Position numbers and translations under genes: made by a program. The notes under the pieces were generated by a model that ran no database searches, was not told where the DNA came from, and saw only the letters and a list, made by a program, of their open reading frames with translations. This document shows positions 1-4,128 of a stretch of 7,388 nucleotides of DNA, in pieces (the stretch's first letter is position 1; each line of letters opens with the position of its first letter). The stretch is from Bacteriovoracaceae bacterium (lineage in GTDB: Bacteria; Bdellovibrionota; Bacteriovoracia; Bacteriovoracales; Bacteriovoracaceae): the NCBI GenBank assembly GCA_947448095.1, contig CANFNN010000148.1, positions 1-7,388 of the forward strand, read 5' to 3'.

Positions 1-215
1 CCACCGGTTGGAACTCCATAACCGTTAACTTTAAAGACATTTATGATTTGTCTGAGATTCTTTCTAACTAATATTTGGTCATTCTCATCTAGTTTATCGC
101 CATGAACGCTGATGAGTTGATTCACTTCTTGAGAAATTTCTTCAAGACTATTGGTCTGAGAGAATGTTGAGATTGATATTGATAGCATGAAAAGTATTGA
201 GATCTGTTTTTTCAT
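1..215 (-). CDS. Secreted hypothetical protein, N-terminal part (runs off the window)
   Basis: An open frame on the minus strand starts at the ATG at 215-213 and stays open to the window edge (71 complete codons). It begins MKKQISILFMLSISISTFSQ: two lysines, a hydrophobic core and a small-residue region, typical of a Sec signal peptide with cleavage around residues 18-20. The mature part seen so far (NSLEEISQEVNQLISVHGDK, then a segment ending VNGYGVPTG) is charged and probably helical. A purine-rich GGGGGAC lies just before the ATG and may serve as ribosome binding site. I do not recognise the family. It lies 47 bases downstream of the terminator of the 34-residue peptide gene, and no convincing promoter is seen in that gap, so it may depend on read-through. 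The 3' part is missing only because the window ends. Confidence 0.75.
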   Translation of the reverse strand, partial: MKKQISILFMLSISISTFSQTNSLEEISQEVNQLISVHGDKLDENDQILVRKNLRQIINVFKVNGYGVPTG

Positions 216-261
216 AAGTCCCCCGATTATGGCTAAGACAAGTACCATAATGAGTTCCAAT

Positions 262-287
262 AAAAAAGCCCCCAGATGGGGGCCCTC
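262..287 (-). terminator. Rho-independent terminator of the 34-residue peptide gene
   Basis: On the minus strand GCCCCC-ATCT-GGGGGC forms a six-base G/C stem (arms 268-273 and 278-283), extended by wobble pairs, and is followed directly by TTTTTT (267-262). It starts right after the TAA at 290-288, so it closes the sigma-54-driven micropeptide transcript. Confidence 0.9.
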
Positions 288-392
288 TTATTTTTGAGCT
301 ATTGCTTTGACTTTGTTGTAGGAGACCCTTTGGAGCACCAAACTCACTAGCATCATTGACATTGCCCCAGTTGCTACGATCATCAGTTCCAT
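288..392 (-). CDS. 34-residue single-span membrane micropeptide (paralogue A)
   Basis: Short frame too small for ordinary gene finders: ATG at 392-390, TAA at 290-288, 34 residues starting MELMIVATGAMSMMLVSLVL. An excellent ribosome binding site, AAGGAG (406-401), sits 8 bases upstream. Residues 4-20 are hydrophobic and methionine-rich, enough for one membrane helix; the tail (SYNKVKAIAQK) is basic. It aligns without gaps to the 32-residue peptide at 1559-1657 with 17 identities over the first 28 residues, including MExMI, SMxLVSLxLQ and SYxKV. It has its own sigma-54 promoter, leader hairpin and terminator, so it is a compact monocistronic unit. The function is unknown. The shape resembles small membrane regulators or type I toxin peptides, but I see no antisense RNA. 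Conservation between copies makes it very likely a real gene. Confidence 0.85.
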   Translation of the reverse strand: MELMIVATGAMSMMLVSLVLQRVSYNKVKAIAQK

Positions 393-440
393 TTGATTTT
401 CTCCTTTTGTTGATAGTCTTTTGCATCCATGCCTTCTTTA

Positions 441-465
441 CAGAGTTACCATCCTAGCAGCTCCG
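441..465 (-). promoter_or_regulatory. Leader RNA hairpin with AGGAU loop (copy A)
   Basis: In the minus-strand transcript CGGAGCUGCU pairs with GGUAACUCUG around the loop AGGAU, with a single C-A mismatch. It begins about 6 bases after the predicted transcription start and lies about 50 bases before the start codon of the 34-residue peptide. Compared with copy B, two bases differ and both changes keep pairing (G-U to A-U, U-A to U-G). The GGA in a hairpin loop fits a CsrA/RsmA binding site. Copies are at 1697-1721 and 2691-2717. Confidence 0.7.
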
Positions 466-482
466 ATCTTGTAATTACTAAA

Positions 483-497
483 GCAGGAACCATGCCA
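483..497 (-). promoter_or_regulatory. Sigma-54 promoter (copy A) for the 34-residue peptide
   Basis: Minus strand reads TTGGCATG-GTTC-CTGC: the -24 GG and -12 GC are exactly 12 bases apart, as sigma-54 requires (consensus TGGCACG-N4-TTGC). The predicted start of transcription is near 471. The same element occurs at 1740-1754 and 2738-2752, each at the same place relative to an AGGAU hairpin. Confidence 0.85.
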
Positions 498-547
498 ACG
501 TAATCACCCTATTTGAGGAGATATTTTTACCATTTTGGCCCCTCGAA

Positions 548-585
548 GCCAGATTTCTGGCACCAGGTGGTCTCTAAAAGACCAC
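548..585. repeat. Pair of inverted repeats downstream of the diheme lipoprotein gene
   Basis: GCCAGA-TT-TCTGGC (548-561) is followed by GTGGTCT-CTAAA-AGACCAC (567-585). Neither has a T-run after it on either strand, so they are poor intrinsic terminators. They could stabilise the 3' end of the lipoprotein mRNA or be protein-binding sites upstream of sigma-54 promoter A. The first overlaps the shared TGGCACC word at 558-564. The rest of the gap between 498 and 625 shows nothing else I can support. Confidence 0.45.
558..564. promoter_or_regulatory. Candidate enhancer-binding-protein site upstream of promoter A
   Basis: TGGCACC, about 90 bases upstream of the predicted start of unit A. The same seven-base word (either strand) occurs about 68 bases upstream in unit B (1793-1799) and about 81 bases upstream in unit C (2804-2810). 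Sigma-54 promoters need an activator bound upstream, so this is a plausible site, but the word is short and resembles the -24 box. Confidence 0.3.
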
Positions 586-625
586 GATTGGTTTAGACGA
601 AACTAATTTTAAAGGGAATGAACGA

Positions 626-1489
626 TTAAGGGATTTCACGAGCCTGGGCATCAAGCCAATCATTGAATAAAAGAAGCTCCTCATCGCTGAGAGCATCACG
701 CTTGTTTGGTGGCATCTTTTTTTCAACGCTTAACTTATAAACTAATGATTGAGACGGATTTTTCAGATTTACAAACTTACTACGTAGTAACTTCGGGGTA
801 TCCTGCATATCTCCAAAACTTCCACGATTGATACCATTAGCATGACAGCGAAAGCATTTCTGATCCAATATTTTATGTACCTGGTCGTTTAGATTGGGCT
901 GAGTCTCATCAAATTTTCTTTCAAATTCTTCTATGTTTTGAATGATCGGGTCAACCCATGCGAGAATACTCTCTTGGTCATTATCGTTAACTCTTCTAGA
1001 CCGGTAGACAATTGTATAGGCTTTAAGGGGCATGCTACGGTCCATGACTTCATTTTTAATCGCTTTCAGTAATGAAATCTGAGAAGGACTGCCTTGTGCA
1101 AGAAGAGGAAATTTCTGAGAAAAATCCAGGGCCTTAATGCCATCTTGTTGGTGGTGGTAAACGGGATTTATTCGTGGGAGGATTCTGCCATAAACTGGTG
1201 TTTTGGTATTTTTATCATGACAGTCAAAACACTTTTTCACCATGACCGATTCAATGTTTTTGAAACTTTCAACAGCATCGGTAACGATTTTAGTCCATGC
1301 TTTATTTTTTTCAACTAAAAATAAGCGCTTCCTTTCAATCTCAGCTTCTCGCAAAACCCTTAACCTATCTTCTTCTTTAATTGGGTCTTGTTTAAATGCT
1401 CTCGTTTTAAAATTAAGAGTCCCTTTGCCTTGAAATGGATTTGAACAGGAAACCAAAATGAGTGTCAACAAAACGAGCAAGGCATTCAT
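626..1489 (-). CDS. Diheme c-type cytochrome lipoprotein (Haem_bd-like plus Planctomycete-type cytochrome-like domain)
   Basis: A 287-residue protein. Residues 1-14 form a lipoprotein signal (LVSC lipobox) and Cys15 would carry the lipid; Ser16 at +2 favours the outer membrane. A charged, probably coiled-coil linker covers about residues 38-64. The first heme-binding region has C87-F-D-C90-H91 followed by a tail like the Haem_bd family, with M153-P as possible second heme ligand. The second has C212-F-R-C215-H216 with M259-P-P, like small cytochromes of the PSCyt1 type. Both CxxCH motifs imply heme attachment in the periplasm by the Ccm or Ccs machinery. A role in electron transfer or redox sensing is inferred. 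The ATG at 1489 follows an in-frame TAA, so it is the first possible ATG, yet no good ribosome binding site precedes it. The gene follows the 32-residue peptide by 69 bases and may be read from the same sigma-54 promoter; only a weak hairpin (1544-1557) separates them. Confidence 0.85.
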   Translation of the reverse strand: MNALLVLLTLILVSCSNPFQGKGTLNFKTRAFKQDPIKEEDRLRVLREAEIERKRLFLVEKNKAWTKIVTDAVESFKNIESVMVKKCFDCHDKNTKTPVYGRILPRINPVYHHQQDGIKALDFSQKFPLLAQGSPSQISLLKAIKNEVMDRSMPLKAYTIVYRSRRVNDNDQESILAWVDPIIQNIEEFERKFDETQPNLNDQVHKILDQKCFRCHANGINRGSFGDMQDTPKLLRSKFVNLKNPSQSLVYKLSVEKKMPPNKRDALSDEELLLFNDWLDAQAREIP

Positions 1490-1558
1490 TTTTAGAGGTT
1501 ACTGCTTCTCTCCCTTCAGAGTCCTTCAATTGTAAAATTAACAGGGTTGAAAGACCCA

Positions 1559-1657
1559 TTAGGCACCCACCGCAACCTTACGGTAGGAAGCATACTGAAG
1601 TCCCAAGCTAACTAACAACATTGAAACTAAACCTACTGAAGCAATCATCATTTCCAT
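1559..1657 (-). CDS. 32-residue single-span membrane micropeptide (paralogue B)
   Basis: ATG at 1657-1655 and TAA at 1561-1559 encode MEMMIASVGLVSMLLVSLGL followed by a basic tail (QYASYRKVAVGA). AAGGG precedes the ATG by 7 bases. A longer reading in the same frame from 1807 would run through the sigma-54 promoter, so I reject it. Another in-frame ATG lies in the leader hairpin (MVTLKM...), but it has no usable ribosome binding site and copy A has a stop after four codons there. Homology to the 34-residue peptide at 288-392 begins exactly at the chosen Met, which supports this start. One hydrophobic helix (about residues 3-20) predicts insertion in the inner membrane. Function unknown; it precedes the diheme lipoprotein gene. 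Confidence 0.85.
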   Translation of the reverse strand: MEMMIASVGLVSMLLVSLGLQYASYRKVAVGA

Positions 1658-1696
1658 ATAAAGACCCTTTTCACGTTGACGGCTTCTTGCCATTTT

Positions 1697-1721
1697 CAGA
1701 GTCACCATCCTAGTAGCTCCG
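1697..1721 (-). promoter_or_regulatory. Leader RNA hairpin with AGGAU loop (copy B)
   Basis: CGGAGCUACU pairs with GGUGACUCUG around AGGAU, one C-A mismatch, at the same distance from its sigma-54 promoter as copy A. The two base differences from copy A preserve pairing, which suggests selection on the RNA structure. Possible CsrA/RsmA site in the leader of the 32-residue peptide mRNA. Confidence 0.7.
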
Positions 1722-1739
1722 TTCCTTATAGGTCTATAA

Positions 1740-1754
1740 GCAGGAATCGTGCCA
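1740..1754 (-). promoter_or_regulatory. Sigma-54 promoter (copy B) for the 32-residue peptide
   Basis: Minus strand TTGGCACG-ATTC-CTGC: a near-consensus -24/-12 element with correct 12-base spacing of GG and GC. Predicted start near 1728. May also drive the diheme lipoprotein gene. Confidence 0.85.
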
Positions 1755-1784
1755 AGAAATTGAGGGATTATGGAGTGAGATTTA

Positions 1785-1799
1785 TGCCAAACTGGCACC
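1785..1799. promoter_or_regulatory. Candidate activator site upstream of promoter B
   Basis: TGCCA-AAC-TGGCA is a perfect 5+5 inverted repeat centred about 63 bases upstream of the predicted start of unit B, and contains the TGGCACC word shared with the upstream regions of units A and C. Candidate binding site for a sigma-54 activator. Confidence 0.35.
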
Positions 1800-1805
1800 G
1801 AAAAC

Positions 1806-1834
1806 AAAAAAAAAGGGCCACTTTGAGTGACCCT
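1806..1834 (-). terminator. Rho-independent terminator of the 184-residue secreted protein gene
   Basis: Minus strand AGGGTCACT-CAA-AGTGGCCCT is a nine-base stem (one G-U pair) followed by eight or more T (1813-1806). It lies 8 bases after the stop of the 184-residue gene and insulates sigma-54 promoter B from it. Confidence 0.92.
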
Positions 1835-1842
1835 GAAAGAAA

Positions 1843-2397
1843 CTATTTACTATTTTGGAGCCAAACTTTCTGATCACAATAATTAAGGTCTGAATCAAAG
1901 GTATAAGACATCATCTCATAACTTACAATTGATCCCTTTTTGACCTTATTAAAAACCATAAAACTTCCATTTCCCCCACCCACCCCGACATTAAACCGAA
2001 TAAGATCTAATTCTGGACGAACCACACTAGAGAGAGATTCAACAGTGATATCATCAATGTAGTCTTTGAGAATGCTTACTTCAGAAGCGGAGTTGGAAAT
2101 ATCGTACATATCAAGCGTTTTTAGAACCAGAGTGATAACTTCCTTATCAAATTTTGCCAGGATTCCCTTAATTTCGGTATCAGACAGTTGGCTCGGATCA
2201 GTATATTTTTGAAGAACTTTTTTCGTTTTAAAATAAAACTTTTCATAATCTTCATGAGTTGAACATTTACCTACATAGCGAGAAGACCCATCGGGCATAT
2301 CAATGTAGGCATCTTTATAGTTTTCTTTTTCGGCCATATTTTGCGCCAAGACTGAACCACTAAAAACCACAGAAAGGGCCAAAAGCATTTTAAACAT
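1843..2397 (-). CDS. Secreted hypothetical protein, 184 residues
   Basis: Starts MFKMLLALSVVFSGSVLAQN, a clear Sec signal peptide with an AxA-like site (VLA) before Gln19. The mature chain of about 166 residues is mixed alpha/beta by eye, with a glycine-rich VGVGGGNGSF stretch and two cysteines (C45 near the N-terminus, C175 near the C-terminus) that could form a disulfide in the periplasm. No known domain or catalytic motif is recognised. AAGGAG (2408-2403) lies 5 bases before the ATG, fixing the start. It has a candidate sigma-70 promoter (2462-2489) and its own terminator, so it appears monocistronic and separate from the sigma-54 units on either side. Confidence 0.85.
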   Translation of the reverse strand: MFKMLLALSVVFSGSVLAQNMAEKENYKDAYIDMPDGSSRYVGKCSTHEDYEKFYFKTKKVLQKYTDPSQLSDTEIKGILAKFDKEVITLVLKTLDMYDISNSASEVSILKDYIDDITVESLSSVVRPELDLIRFNVGVGGGNGSFMVFNKVKKGSIVSYEMMSYTFDSDLNYCDQKVWLQNSK

Positions 2398-2461
2398 ACA
2401 AACTCCTTAATTGAATTGAACGGAATCTACGTCCAAAGCGACCCAAAAGGAATGGCTAAAA

Positions 2462-2489
2462 ATTATATGGTCATGATCTATGAAAACAA
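2462..2489 (-). promoter_or_regulatory. Candidate sigma-70 promoter for the 184-residue protein
   Basis: Minus strand TTGTTT, 16 bases, TATAAT; predicted start about 58 bases before the ATG at 2397. The -35 box overlaps the tail of the upstream terminator at 2483-2520. Confidence 0.5.
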
Positions 2490-2520
2490 GAAACCCCTCT
2501 TACGAGGGGTTTCTTGTTTT
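2483..2520. terminator. Strong bidirectional terminator (17-bp perfect inverted repeat)
   Basis: AAAACAAGAAACCCCTC (2483-2499) and GAGGGGTTTCTTGTTTT (2504-2520) are perfect reverse complements around a 4-base loop. The stem is G/C-rich near the loop and A/T-rich at the base, giving a U-tract in either direction. On the minus strand it ends the sigma-54-driven RNA from 2726. No plus-strand gene that would need it is visible. Confidence 0.9.
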
Positions 2521-2521
2521 T

Positions 2522-2530
2522 GGGGGGGGG
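2522..2530. repeat. Homopolymer tract of nine G (nine C in the minus-strand RNA)
   Basis: Nine consecutive G, just upstream of the terminator in the minus-strand RNA. Such tracts are prone to slippage in replication and sequencing. In the RNA it would be a free C-run able to pair with G-rich Shine-Dalgarno-like sequence. Confidence 0.8.
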
Positions 2531-2690
2531 AACATTTTCAGATCAATCTTTTCGGCATGCTGGGAAGGCATACAGCTAAAAAGTGGTTCTTCCTTGAACC
2601 GGGTGGGGTCCCAACCTTGGACTCTCCATCGCTCTTTCATTCCTTGAGACTTCAATATTTTCGAATCTTTTTCGTTTCATCCTGAAACTA

Positions 2691-2717
2691 AAGTTTCTGC
2701 CATCCTAGCGGAAACTT
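2691..2717 (-). promoter_or_regulatory. RNA hairpin with AGGAU loop (copy C)
   Basis: GUUUCCGCU pairs with GGCAGAAAC around AGGAU with one C-A mismatch, extended by three outer pairs. The arms differ in sequence from copies A and B, while the loop and its flanks (CU-AGGAU-GG) and the stem are kept. This is the first element of the candidate small RNA. Its 3' arm GAAAC could instead pair with GUUUC of the next hairpin (2674-2688), so alternative folds are possible. Confidence 0.7.
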
Positions 2718-2737
2718 CCGGACTCGAAATACATAAA

Positions 2738-2752
2738 GCAGGAAGCGTGCCA
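2738..2752 (-). promoter_or_regulatory. Sigma-54 promoter (copy C) for the candidate small RNA
   Basis: Minus strand TTGGCACG-CTTC-CTGC, the same -24/-12 element as copies A and B, with a predicted start near 2726. Confidence 0.85.
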
Positions 2753-2803
2753 AGATCAACAAATTGAGTTTTTGGATACTTGGAAGAATTTTCCTCACCT
2801 AGT

Positions 2804-2810
2804 GGTGCCA
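2804..2810. promoter_or_regulatory. Candidate activator site upstream of promoter C
   Basis: GGTGCCA, reverse complement of the TGGCACC word found upstream of promoters A and B, lies about 81 bases upstream of the predicted start. It sits within an imperfect inverted repeat (CACCTAGTGGTG, with AGGTG following). The remaining sequence to about 2918 holds nothing else I can support. Confidence 0.3.
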
Positions 2811-2919
2811 AGGTGAACAAAAGCTTCTTATACTAGGGCCAAAGTAGATAGTGCCATAGAGAACCTGATGCCCCGACTCTGTTAGGCCAATCAAACTCTC
2901 AGTCTGTCAGGAAGTATCA

Positions 2920-2953
2920 GAAAATATATTTTCAAGACTACTTGTGAAGTCTT
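2920..2953. repeat. AT-rich palindrome plus adjacent inverted repeat upstream of the 86-residue gene
   Basis: GAAAATATATTTTC (2920-2933) is a perfect 14-base palindrome. It is followed at once by AAGACT-N8-AGTCTT (2934-2953). Either may be an operator for the plus-strand genes or part of the upstream control region of promoter C, which faces the other way. Confidence 0.35.
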
Positions 2954-2970
2954 ATGAACCATGAAAACAT

Positions 2971-3000
2971 TTGAATAAGAGTGAATACAGAAAGTATTCA
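2971..3000 (+). promoter_or_regulatory. Candidate promoter with overlapping operator for the 86-residue gene
   Basis: TTGAAT (2971-2976), 18 bases, TATTCA (2995-3000) is a weak sigma-70-like promoter. The inverted repeat TGAATAC-AGAAA-GTATTCA (2982-3000) covers its spacer and -10 box, the position expected of a repressor site. It could equally form a hairpin just before the ribosome binding site if transcription starts further upstream. Confidence 0.35.
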
Positions 3001-3025
3001 TAAAAATCGCCAGGAGGGTGAACAG

Positions 3026-3286
3026 ATGAATCCACATTACTACTTGATGAAAAGTAAAAAGATTCTCAGACTCGAATCAGATACGACATTTGAATCTCTT
3101 CCCCTCTCAATCCGTGAACATGCCTTCAGCCTAGATGAACAATTTAAAATGAACCAAGACCAAGCAAACTGGCGCGTGGTTGGTTTCAGAGACGAAATAA
3201 TGGAAATGGATGAGTACACAGAGTGGCTCAAGACTCCTGAAGCCCTGATTGAAGAAGAATACGACTACGACTTAACTGCCAACTAA
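3026..3286 (+). CDS. Acidic hypothetical protein, 86 residues, upstream of the sigma factor gene
   Basis: I start it at the ATG at 3026 because AGGAGGG (3012-3018) lies 7 bases upstream. A GTG at 2981 would add 15 residues but would begin within the inverted repeat and has no ribosome binding site. The product has a basic N-terminus (MNPHYYLMKSKKILRLESD), a middle with WRVVGFRDEIMEMDEY, and an acidic end (EALIEEEYDYDLTAN). No signal peptide, membrane segment or known motif is seen, so it is probably cytoplasmic. It precedes the FliA-type sigma factor gene by 129 bases in the same direction. A regulatory role toward it, such as a binding partner, is only a guess from position. Confidence 0.75.
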   Translation: MNPHYYLMKSKKILRLESDTTFESLPLSIREHAFSLDEQFKMNQDQANWRVVGFRDEIMEMDEYTEWLKTPEALIEEEYDYDLTAN

Positions 3287-3301
3287 TATAGGCGATTATA
3301 A

Positions 3302-3334
3302 GGACTCGGAATCCTATCCGGGTCCCTCTCTTTC
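3302..3334 (+). terminator. Hairpin between the 86-residue gene and the sigma factor gene (terminator or attenuator)
   Basis: GGACTCGG pairs with CCGGGTCC (3302-3309 and 3318-3325, one U-G pair) around an 8-base loop, followed by the pyrimidine run CTCTCTTTC. The broken U-tract predicts weak or partial termination, so some transcripts may continue into the sigma factor gene. Confidence 0.5.
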
Positions 3335-3415
3335 ATCCTAACTCATTGAACTTTCACTAACCCATAATTCTCGACTCAAATCGTGTGACAATGCCTTCCA
3401 TCAAGGGGTCACAGC

Positions 3416-4120
3416 ATGGGCGAAAAATTAAATCCACAAGAGTCTTCTCGGCAGGAAATCATAAAAAATTTCATGCCCACAATTCGCTACTGGGCCAAGC
3501 ACTATCACCACCAATACCACCAAGTTCTAGATTTCGAAGACCTCGTTATGGTGGGAATCATCGGACTGATCGATGCCATGAATAAGTTTAAAGAAGAAAA
3601 GAAAAATCAATTCAAAACCTACGCAGAATTTAGGATACGTGGTGAGATCATTGATGAGCTGAGAAAGCAGGATTGGATGACACGCTCTGAGAGAACCAAA
3701 CAAAAGAAATATACCCGGGCCAAAAGAAACCTGACTGAAGAGCTTGGTCGAAACCCTACTTCTGATGAGGTCACAAATGTGCTTCATTTCAAGTCTAACG
3801 ACATGGTAAGGCTTGAGCAGTACGAATCTGGCGACACCATTAAACCCTACGTAGAAGGCGAAACAGTAGGCCAAGGTAGCCTCGTCTCAGTAGAGTTCGA
3901 AAACTATTCGCTCAAAAAAACACTTTCAGTAATCATGGATGAATTGCCAAAGACGATGCGCTTAATTGTGACCTTGAAATACTTTGAGGACCTGAATTTT
4001 CATGAAATCTCAAGTGTGGTGAATCTTTCAGAAGGAAGGATATGTCAGCTCCATGCTGAAGCCCTAGAGATGCTTAAAGAGCATCTGGAAGCCCAGAAGA
4101 TCGATATCCTCGCGGCTTAA
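3416..4120 (+). CDS. fliA: RNA polymerase sigma factor, FliA/WhiG (sigma-28) family
   Basis: A 234-residue group 3 sigma factor, close to the usual FliA length. Region 2 runs about residues 15-91: DLVMVGIIGLIDAMNKF (42-58), then FKTYAEFRIRG (66-76) and DELRKQDWMTRS (80-91), the family hallmark around the -10 recognition and melting segments. Region 3 spans about 95-165. Region 4 (about 177-224) has the helix-turn-helix LNFHEISSVVNLSEGRICQL for the -35 box. The ATG at 3416 is preceded by AAGGGG with 7 bases between. FliA normally directs late flagellar and chemotaxis genes and is held by the anti-sigma factor FlgM. Here no flagellar gene is nearby, so it may be an orphan paralogue and the symbol is provisional. 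The stop is 8 bases from the convergent permease gene. Confidence 0.9.
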   Translation: MGEKLNPQESSRQEIIKNFMPTIRYWAKHYHHQYHQVLDFEDLVMVGIIGLIDAMNKFKEEKKNQFKTYAEFRIRGEIIDELRKQDWMTRSERTKQKKYTRAKRNLTEELGRNPTSDEVTNVLHFKSNDMVRLEQYESGDTIKPYVEGETVGQGSLVSVEFENYSLKKTLSVIMDELPKTMRLIVTLKYFEDLNFHEISSVVNLSEGRICQLHAEALEMLKEHLEAQKIDILAA

Positions 4121-4128
4121 AAGAAATA

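Larger units (their letters stand above)
2483..2726 (-). ncRNA. Candidate sigma-54-dependent CsrA/RsmA-sequestering small RNA (copy C transcript)
   Basis: From the predicted start near 2726 to the terminator at 2483 this is about 244 nt. It carries seven GGA motifs. Three sit in loops of clear hairpins: AGGAU at 2691-2717 (12 paired positions, one C-A mismatch), AGGAU in GUUUC/GAAAC at 2674-2688, and AAGGAA in GGUUC/GAACC at 2585-2600. A fourth, AAGGAA, lies in a weak CUC/GAG stem near 2640. A further hairpin, GUAUGC/GCAUGC (2555-2573), has a loop containing CUUCC, complementary to GGAAG at the 2585-2600 loop. This multi-hairpin GGA layout is what is known for CsrB/RsmY/RsmZ RNAs that titrate CsrA. 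Two short frames exist (34 codons from 2680; 46 codons 2640-2500), but neither has a spaced ribosome binding site and neither resembles the micropeptides, so I favour a non-coding RNA. CsrA binding is inference. Confidence 0.6.

Noticed and set aside
225..262. TGGTAC...TAGC on the minus strand as a sigma-54 promoter for the secreted protein at 1-215
   Set aside because: The GG and GC are 13 bases apart rather than 12, a spacing that abolishes sigma-54 binding.
148..426. A 92-codon minus-strand frame covering the micropeptide A region and part of the secreted protein
   Set aside because: It is out of frame with the conserved 34-residue peptide and with the signal-peptide gene at 1-215, runs through a strong terminator, and its translation looks like a shadow.
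441..465. Known riboswitch such as a c-di-GMP-I or preQ1 type
   Set aside because: The element is a single 25-base hairpin without the multi-helix junctions or conserved residues of those aptamers.
1559..1807. An 82-codon extension of the 32-residue peptide
   Set aside because: The extension crosses the sigma-54 promoter and predicted transcription start, and homology with the paralogue begins only at the internal Met.
2500..2680. Two short minus-strand frames inside the small RNA (34 and 46 codons)
   Set aside because: Neither start has a properly spaced ribosome binding site, one stop lies in the terminator loop, and neither matches the micropeptides. Kept only as an alternative reading of the transcript.
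2416..2685. An 89-codon plus-strand frame
   Set aside because: It runs through a 17-bp terminator stem and a nine-G run, has no ribosome binding site, and lies antisense to the candidate small RNA.
2845..2870. TATGGCACTATCTACTT on the minus strand as another sigma-54 promoter
   Set aside because: The -24-like TGGCAC is present but there is no GC at the correct -12 distance.
3302..3325. AGGAU within a hairpin loop on the minus strand, as a fourth copy of the module
   Set aside because: No sigma-54 promoter precedes it on the minus strand, the loop is larger, and the hairpin is better explained as a plus-strand terminator or attenuator.
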